Part shown: positions 58,275-64,000 of the stretch, piece by piece
Position numbering within the stretch: the first letter of the stretch is position 1
Layout: every line of letters begins with the position of its first letter
DNA from: Arthrinium phaeospermum
Taxonomy: Eukaryota > Ascomycota > Sordariomycetes > Amphisphaeriales > Apiosporaceae
Direction: 5' to 3'
Length of the DNA: 64,000 bases
Assembly: GCA_006503535.1 (NCBI GenBank)
Contig: QYRS01000011.1
Span: 2,108,001-2,172,000 of the forward strand
The notes under the pieces: generated by a model
What the model saw: the letters and a program-made list of their open reading frames with translations, nothing else
The model's database searches: none
Told to the model about the DNA's origin: nothing
Translations under genes and position numbers: made by a program

Positions 58275-60811
58275 ATGTCGCCACAGGAAGACAAATCGCA
58301 CGTCCCCGATGTGGCAGACACAAAACCGTTCGGCCGGCAAATCAGTCTTCAAAGCCAAGCCACACAGAAAGCGGATTCCACATTGGATGCGGAAGCCACC
58401 CAACATCTATGGAACATAGAAAAGGAACTAGATCGACGCATCGAAGACATCAAGGAACTTGTACATCTTGAGAGGTTATTTCCAGACAAAGGCATATATG
58501 AACGTGCTGGCGACTTCATGAAGAGCTTGGACGCAAATTTCGACAAGAAACGCTTGTTCATCTGCTGCGATGGCACCGGGCAGAATGCCTCAGGTACTGT
58601 CGATCCGTTGACCAACGTGGCCAAGCTGGCGCGGGCCGTCTACCGAACCGGCGATGACGACTACACGATACCGCTGACGACCACGGACTCCGACGACAAC
58701 CTCAGGGTAGAAGGAGAACAATACATGGGCAGTGTCCGTCAGATTGTTTACTATTCGAGCGGCGTGGGAACCCGGTCTGCGCTGATAAGTGACAGCTTGT
58801 ATGCATCCGCCTTCGGCAAGGGTTAGTAGCAATACTTCGCTGATTCATTCTCTTTCTCCATTTCACTTGTCTACGTAGAATCTCTCAGTTCATTCCCTAT
58901 TTATAGCAATATACTTACGAGCTTCTGGTGGTAGGGTTAAGTGCAAACCTCTTAGACGCCTATTGCTTCATTTGCAACAACTACAACGGAAGATCAAACC
59001 TCGACGAAATTATCCTCGCAGGCTTCTCGCGGGGAGCCTTCACCGTCCGATGCTTGGCTCGGTTCATCAACGACATTGGCTTGCTTCGTCGCTCGGGACT
59101 TGTCTTCCTGGAGAAGCTGTACCAGCTGTGGAAGAAGAATGCGGGATACAAACATCCGCTAGGACTGCACAGAGATCAGTGGCCTGAAACCTACCGGAAC
59201 TTTCAGAATATGCGAGAGGGTTTGAAAGGCTTCTCCATGGGGCCCGAAAAGGGAGTTCGAATCAAGGTCCTGGCCGAATGGGACACCGTCAGTGCCATGT
59301 GGGGGGATCCTTTTTCGTTTGTGGGAAATAGAGTTCCCGAAAACGTGGACAACGCTTTCCTGGCCTTGGCTTTGCACGAGAAGAGGAAGATGTTCAGACC
59401 CATGATGTGGAACAGCGAGGAAAACCGTGGGACCAAGGCCAACATCAAACAGTGCATCTTTGCTGGATGTCACTCGGACATTGGGGGAGGGAATCCAGAC
59501 CCTGCATTGTCGGCGGCGTCATTCTTCTGGATGATAGGGCAGATCAAAGATTGTGGTTGTAAAGCTGCATTTGATCATGAAACGACAACATTCCAGTACG
59601 TGACACCACTGCAATTGAAACACAGTTGGTGGTCTCGCAAGCGCCAGCCAGTCGGACTCCATGTTCAGTCTTTTGCAGAAGGTTTGTCAATACCCCAGCT
59701 CTCTACATGTTCTATTCATGTACGAGTTGCCTTAGGCTGACCGAAATTGCACTACACAAGGTCGAGTTCATGAATCGCGCAGCGGGTTCTATGCTGTCCC
59801 ATATTGGCTTTCTTTGACATTTTGGAACGGCAAACGTGACTCGCTCTGGCAGTCATTTTTGAAAACAGAGACCAGCACCGAAGATGATGGTGTAGGGAAT
59901 TGCGAGAAGGAAAACCCTGTTGAGCTGACCGTACACGTCACCGCGCGGCTGCTTTATGAACGCAGGTACCGGAAACCAGCTGTGGAAGCGGGTGACAATC
60001 GATTGCGATGCAGACTGTTCAAGAAGTTTAGACCCGAGAAGCAAGACCCAGATTCGGCCACCTTGAGGTGGGTCAAGCGAGGAACCATACCAAATCAATT
60101 CCTTGAGGAGGACAAGATGGGGACCTACGAGAAGAAGTTGTTTCATGAGGTACTCGACCAAGCCAAAAAACTCCGACATTGGAGCTCAGACCAGGAGCTC
60201 AAAGAAGGTGGCGCCAATGGACGAAATTGGACAGCTGTCAACACCGCATTGGGGTGGAATCGTATCATCAAAAGCTGCTCTTATGAGCAGACGTTCATCC
60301 ACCTGCTCGAAGATTATTTGACGACTGAAACCGATGGGTTGAAGTTGCTACCCAAACCGAGAATTTCGAAGAAGTCGTGGGCACGCCGGAACAGGCTCAG
60401 GTACACCGTTCACAACAACCAAAGGGTCGAGCCACCGGAGTCACTGTTTCTGACAGCGACGAGAGTTCTGTGGGCAACTCCAGGGGGGGTTTTAAGTCTC
60501 GAATGGCGGACCCTCTACGGGCACAACCTCAAAGAGGACAAACTGATCCGCACGTCAGTGAAAGAGTGCATTTCAGGGACGAGGACTCAGAGGATGAAGA
60601 TTATGATAAAATTACGAAGAGTCAAGACCCCTTTGGCAGCGTGGCTCGAGATGCGGCAGATCATGGGGACCGACGATCGCGACAAGGAACTAAGTCCACC
60701 CATGCGGTTCCGCCTGGTAGTACTGATAGGTTTAATCGACGCCCGAAGGACAGGGGCACCAATACAGAGGCTGACATAGAGGAAAATATAAGAAGTATGC
60801 GAGACCTCTAA
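58275..60811 (+). CDS. DUF2235 alpha/beta-hydrolase-like protein, probable 3' frame switch
   Basis: Exons 58275-58821, 58935-59681 and 59761 onward, both introns phase 1. Landmarks of the DUF2235 hydrolase domain (the fold of the bacterial Tle1-type phospholipases) are LFICCDGTGQN near residue 97, the nucleophile elbow AGFSRGAF near 211, and AGCHSDIGGG near 361. It is therefore a likely Ser-Asp-His hydrolase, substrate unknown. The frame of exon 3 stays open to 60779 (770 aa). From about 60350 a second frame, ending at 60811, has the more coding-like tail (VSDSDESSVGNSRGG, then EDEDYDKITKSQDPFG). I infer a single indel or frame switch around 60330-60375, or a mis-modelled intron. The catalytic domain is unaffected. 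No signal peptide or membrane segment is visible. Confidence 0.75.
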
Positions 60812-61497
60812 TAAGAGCAGTCTCGCTTAGGATTATTATAATCCCTTCCTTTAAAGAGAGTATAATAATTAAACAAAATTAAATAACGACTTAAACAGAC
60901 CAAATCGTAAGGGGTATAATCTTTAGACACGTTATCCATAAAAGGTAGATTGAAGGGTGACTTTAGATTGAGAAACAGATCCAGATATGGATCGTACTAG
61001 CCCCTGTTCAACACATGGTTAGTGTCTCTGCGCTCCAGTATGTGCGAGGAAAACAGATTGATTAAATTGATCCTCCCGAAACAACAAACTTTAGCCTAGT
61101 AATGAGAAGCGATACATTACCTTTGCACCACTAAAAATGTTGCCCTGCCAGACTGTGATCGAGACCCCGACCCATCCAAGCCCGTTGGTGGTCCAAAGAC
61201 CTATCGGCTCTCAGCGTTAGTACTAGTTCTTAAATTGAACGGGATATCCTAAGAGGGGGGGGGATTGGAAGTTTCTCGGATAAACGCGTACTCATTCCTT
61301 CATCAAAGTGGGATAACGGAGAGTAAACATTGGGATAGGAAGGAGTAAACACCGAAAGTCGCTTACGCCATCTCTACTGGTCACACCAAGTTCAACTATA
61401 TTTTTGCTACAGTACGAGCACTAAAGGTCGTAGTCGTTTATTCGCTGTCGGTACAATATACGCTCGCTTCTGAAACAACTACGCTGCTCGAACCGGA
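60812..61497. other. Intergenic with LTR-end relic
   Basis: AT-richer than its surroundings at 60830-60970. It contains the LTR-like terminus listed separately and a G-run near 61252. No gene was seen. Confidence 0.5.
60993..61013 (+). repeat. Relic LTR terminus matching the 40.9-kb element
   Basis: TAGCCCCTGTTCAACA plus the preceding CGTAC matches the right LTR end (40876-40896) at 20 of 21 positions. The upstream ~150 bp are AT-rich but not clearly homologous. This may be a truncated solo LTR of a related family. No matching 5-bp duplication was found. Confidence 0.6.
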
Positions 61498-62622
61498 CTA
61501 CTTCGCTAAGTAACCCCCAGGGATGCCATGCTCATCCCACCGAACCACATCCGCCCTCCTCGTCTCCGCGACCCTCTCCCCGCACAGCCGTCCCTGGTCG
61601 TCGAGCTGCAACCACAGGACGTCCCGCAGCACCGTCCCCTCGTACCAGTAGTTGAACCGGCGCCGCGGCTTCTCGCCGACGCTAGGCGCGATCACGACGA
61701 CCGGCTCCCGCGTGTAGACGACGGCCTCGTCCCAGCCGTACAGGTCGCCGTCGCAGGCGAAGCTGCGCATCACGGTCTCGTAGTCGTCGCTCCAGAGGCC
61801 GCCCGGGTGGAAGAAGCAGCCCAGGTTGGTCGGCTTCCACGAGTTGAGCACGGAGCCGTGCCGCAGCAGGCCCTGCTTGTAGGCGTTGTGGACCAGGTCG
61901 CGATAAACAGGCAGGATCGTGGGGTACGTCAGGTTGGTGATGGTGAAGGTGAGGTCGGGCCGAGTCGAGACGACGGCGGGCAGGAGGCGCAGGCCGGCCA
62001 GGAGACGGCCCTCGTGGGCGCGGATGGGGCAGGCGATCTGGCGCCAGTCTGGGTGGATGTTGGAGGTGCGCTCGTCGCGGAACTCGGCGACGAAGATGAG
62101 GCCAACGGTGGCGCCGGGGATCATGGCGCCCGGGGGAGATTCCTCGAGCTGGTCGGCCAACTGGCCCGTCTTGGCGCCGCTGTTGGATACGACGGCGACG
62201 TGGGAGCCGTGAGGAATCTCCTGCAGAGCGGCGCGGACGGCATAGGATACCTGGTCCCAAATCGCGGCGCGCCGTCTCTTGGTGGGATCGGCCATGATCT
62301 CCCGGAGGGATGGCGGCTCGCGGGTTCGGTCAATGACGGAGTCGTGGAGGTTATGTAGGCCCGGGAATTGGGGCTCCCGGCGTCCGGGGTGGAGCTCGTC
62401 CTCCATGCGGTACATGTCGCCCGGCGCAACAACGGGGTACCCGTCCTCCTTGCAGATCTCGGTTTTGACGGGCTGAGCCGTCGGCGAAGGCTTCGTGTTG
62501 GTGCCCTCTTTTCCGAATTTGCCGCGGAGGCCGCCGTCAAGGGGTGACAGTCTGGGAGTCCAGACCTCGGTGGGTCCGTCTCGTCGCTGCTGCGCTGTGG
62601 CATTTGTGGTGATCGCCATCAT
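61498..62622 (-). CDS. Orphan single-exon protein
   Basis: Open frame with ATG options at 62721, 62685, 62622 and 62619. I prefer 62622 (374 aa) because a TATAAAA box lies only ~5 bp upstream of the 62721 ATG, so transcription should start downstream of it. The N-terminal third is hydrophilic. The middle has a Rossmann-like strand-turn pattern (SHVAVVSNSGAKTG, GATVGLIFVAEFRDE). The C-terminal half is Trp/Tyr-rich (NYWYEGTVLRDVLWLQLDD). No domain was recognised and no signal peptide seen. Strong third-position GC bias supports a real gene. An opposite-strand 276-codon frame is its Arg/Pro/Val-rich shadow. Confidence 0.65.
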   Translation of the reverse strand: MMAITTNATAQQRRDGPTEVWTPRLSPLDGGLRGKFGKEGTNTKPSPTAQPVKTEICKEDGYPVVAPGDMYRMEDELHPGRREPQFPGLHNLHDSVIDRTREPPSLREIMADPTKRRRAAIWDQVSYAVRAALQEIPHGSHVAVVSNSGAKTGQLADQLEESPPGAMIPGATVGLIFVAEFRDERTSNIHPDWRQIACPIRAHEGRLLAGLRLLPAVVSTRPDLTFTITNLTYPTILPVYRDLVHNAYKQGLLRHGSVLNSWKPTNLGCFFHPGGLWSDDYETVMRSFACDGDLYGWDEAVVYTREPVVVIAPSVGEKPRRRFNYWYEGTVLRDVLWLQLDDQGRLCGERVAETRRADVVRWDEHGIPGGYLAK

Positions 62623-62721
62623 GACCGAAAGTGTTGATTTCAACTTAGACTGTTTTACCCGTAATGACTGCTGGATATCAAGCATGAAAAGAGTCTTTTG
62701 ATGCCTCTCGGGGTGTAGCAT

Positions 62722-64000
62722 GCTTTTTATAGACGATATCGGTCAGAGTGAATGCAAAGGCATTGCGTCGGATCACACGCACTCTGACACAGGATGATCC
62801 AAAGGATTCAATGTCGCCATCCGTACTCCTTTTACATAGCCTTTTCCTTGGTTGTTGGTCAGTGAATCACTCTTTTATGGTGCAAGCGCGGCTCCCAACA
62901 AATGATGATGTTGTGTACTTACTAGGGATTAATTGGTGCTATGAGAATAAATGTTCATTCCGTTAATTAGGATATTGTTTGGATAAAATGGTGTGTCAGT
63001 TAGTCATGGGAAGTAGTATAATACTGGAAGCAACGCTATCTCCGTAAAGGGCATATGGAATGACAGTGCAGAATCCAATTTCGGTTGAATCTAGAAAGAG
63101 ATGTTTGGAGAGTGGCCTGTCTTTCAGTTTGAGAGATATTATAGAGCATTATTCAATTGGGGCCATTGGCTTGAAGTCCACACTTTGCGGCTATGCCACA
63201 TTTTCTCACGATTGGTTGGCCATGCATGCCAGGGAGAAGCCACCCAGCGCCGTTGAACGCATCTGCCTAACCGAGCTCCACATCCTGGCTATGCCATTCC
63301 TGCACCGTGGTATACGGACAGTCCCCCGATAGTGCGACTGGCATTCCTTGGATTGCCAGTCGAGTTCGGGAACGGCATCTCGTGTCCTTCTTGCTTGATT
63401 TCATGCATGCTCAGCAGCTGACTCGGAACGGCCGGCCAGGAGCAAAGTAGCCAATGGGGGGTCTGATCCGGAGAAGAAGCAAAAAGGGTTTGACGTAACC
63501 CGACCATCACGCTACAGGTAAGCCGCACTCGCTTATCTCGTGCGTCAACAATAGCCAGGACCCCAATTGCTTTCTTTTGGCAGTAGGGGTCACCCCACGC
63601 TTCCCAGAGAGACCCTTCGCATTCTGGCGCGCAGGACGCGGGGAGTGATGGGTTTACCTATGTCCGATGCATGGCTCACCACTTTTGGCAAAAGGTTGTG
63701 CTTGCGTGCATGGGGAGCCAGCCATATGCAAGCCACATCAACGGGGAAAACACAAAATCGCCCTATCAAGAACCAGAAGCGACTTGAGACATCTCGTAAA
63801 TGACTATCGCTGCTTGCGGCTGAAAGAGACTAAGGTGACTTCCCACGTCCTCGTGATGCTTGCACATATCAACAACGTGATTAGCTGTTTTTTATTCCTA
63901 TGGCACCTGCGTCACATCACAGATAAGAGAATATGCATAATTATGGATTTATGGTCAAAACCCGCATCAATTAAAAGAGTACATGAATGACTATACCGTT
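62722..64000. other. Right-end intergenic stretch
   Basis: No supportable gene on either strand. The frames are short and of random composition. It begins with the TATA-containing promoter of the orphan gene, on the minus strand. Confidence 0.45.

Noticed and set aside
61528..62358. 276-codon plus-strand frame
   Set aside because: It is opposite the 374-aa minus-strand gene. Its Arg/Pro/Val/Ala bias is typical of an antisense shadow of GC3-rich coding DNA.

Overview
The window looks like a filamentous ascomycete (Pezizomycotina, most likely Sordariomycetes). Nearly all genes carry short 50-130 bp GT-AG introns with CTAAC/CTGAC-type branch sites. The gene families are fungal (TRI5-type terpene synthase, 2EXR proteins, fucose-lectin-like propeller, OTT_1508-type deaminase, DUF2235 protein). 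An 11.7 kb AT-rich tract carries the signature of repeat-induced point mutation (RIP). I saw no tRNA, rRNA or CRISPR array. All exon models were built by hand from reading phase and splice motifs.

Layout. 1.5-2.7 kb: TRI5-family sesquiterpene synthase. 2.9-5.2 kb: tandem pair of 2EXR-domain genes (-). 5.65-6.2 kb: GFA/CENP-V zinc protein. 7.9-8.6 kb: GLOD5-like VOC protein, convergent with a kinase-like gene (8.4-9.8 kb). 10.2-11.2 kb: four-exon orphan. 11.9-16.0 kb: eleven-exon gene joining an HELAH zincin-like region to about three cytochrome-b5-like modules.

16.2-47.2 kb holds the most unusual block. It has three giant intron-poor proteins (1762 aa DUF6603-type, 1480 aa, 1383 aa), a fucose-lectin-like propeller and a 116-aa protein. 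An LTR element at 29,085-40,896, with a perfect 5-bp target duplication (GGATC), interrupts the block. Without the element the lectin and third giant gene would be about 1 kb apart, so I read the block as one gene neighbourhood split by an insertion. The two divergent giant genes share a 1.1 kb promoter containing a perfect 30-bp palindrome. Family members of the DUF6603 type are known from bacteria and fungi. A cluster function is inference only.

47.5-55.5 kb: two deaminase-fold genes of different families (CAE...PCxxC, and HCE...PxCxxC) are followed by two paralogous three-finger C2H2-like genes. Each zinc-finger gene is fully open except for one in-frame TAG (codons 82 and 92), both in a TAGAG context with a possible hairpin. 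They may be nonsense alleles, or candidates for the A-to-I (UAG to UGG) mRNA recoding known from the sexual stage of Sordariomycetes.

56-62.7 kb: DHDPS/HOG-aldolase family protein (-), DUF2235 alpha/beta-hydrolase-like protein (+) with a probable C-terminal frame switch, an LTR-end relic, and an orphan gene (-). The remaining intergenic DNA shows nothing I can name.
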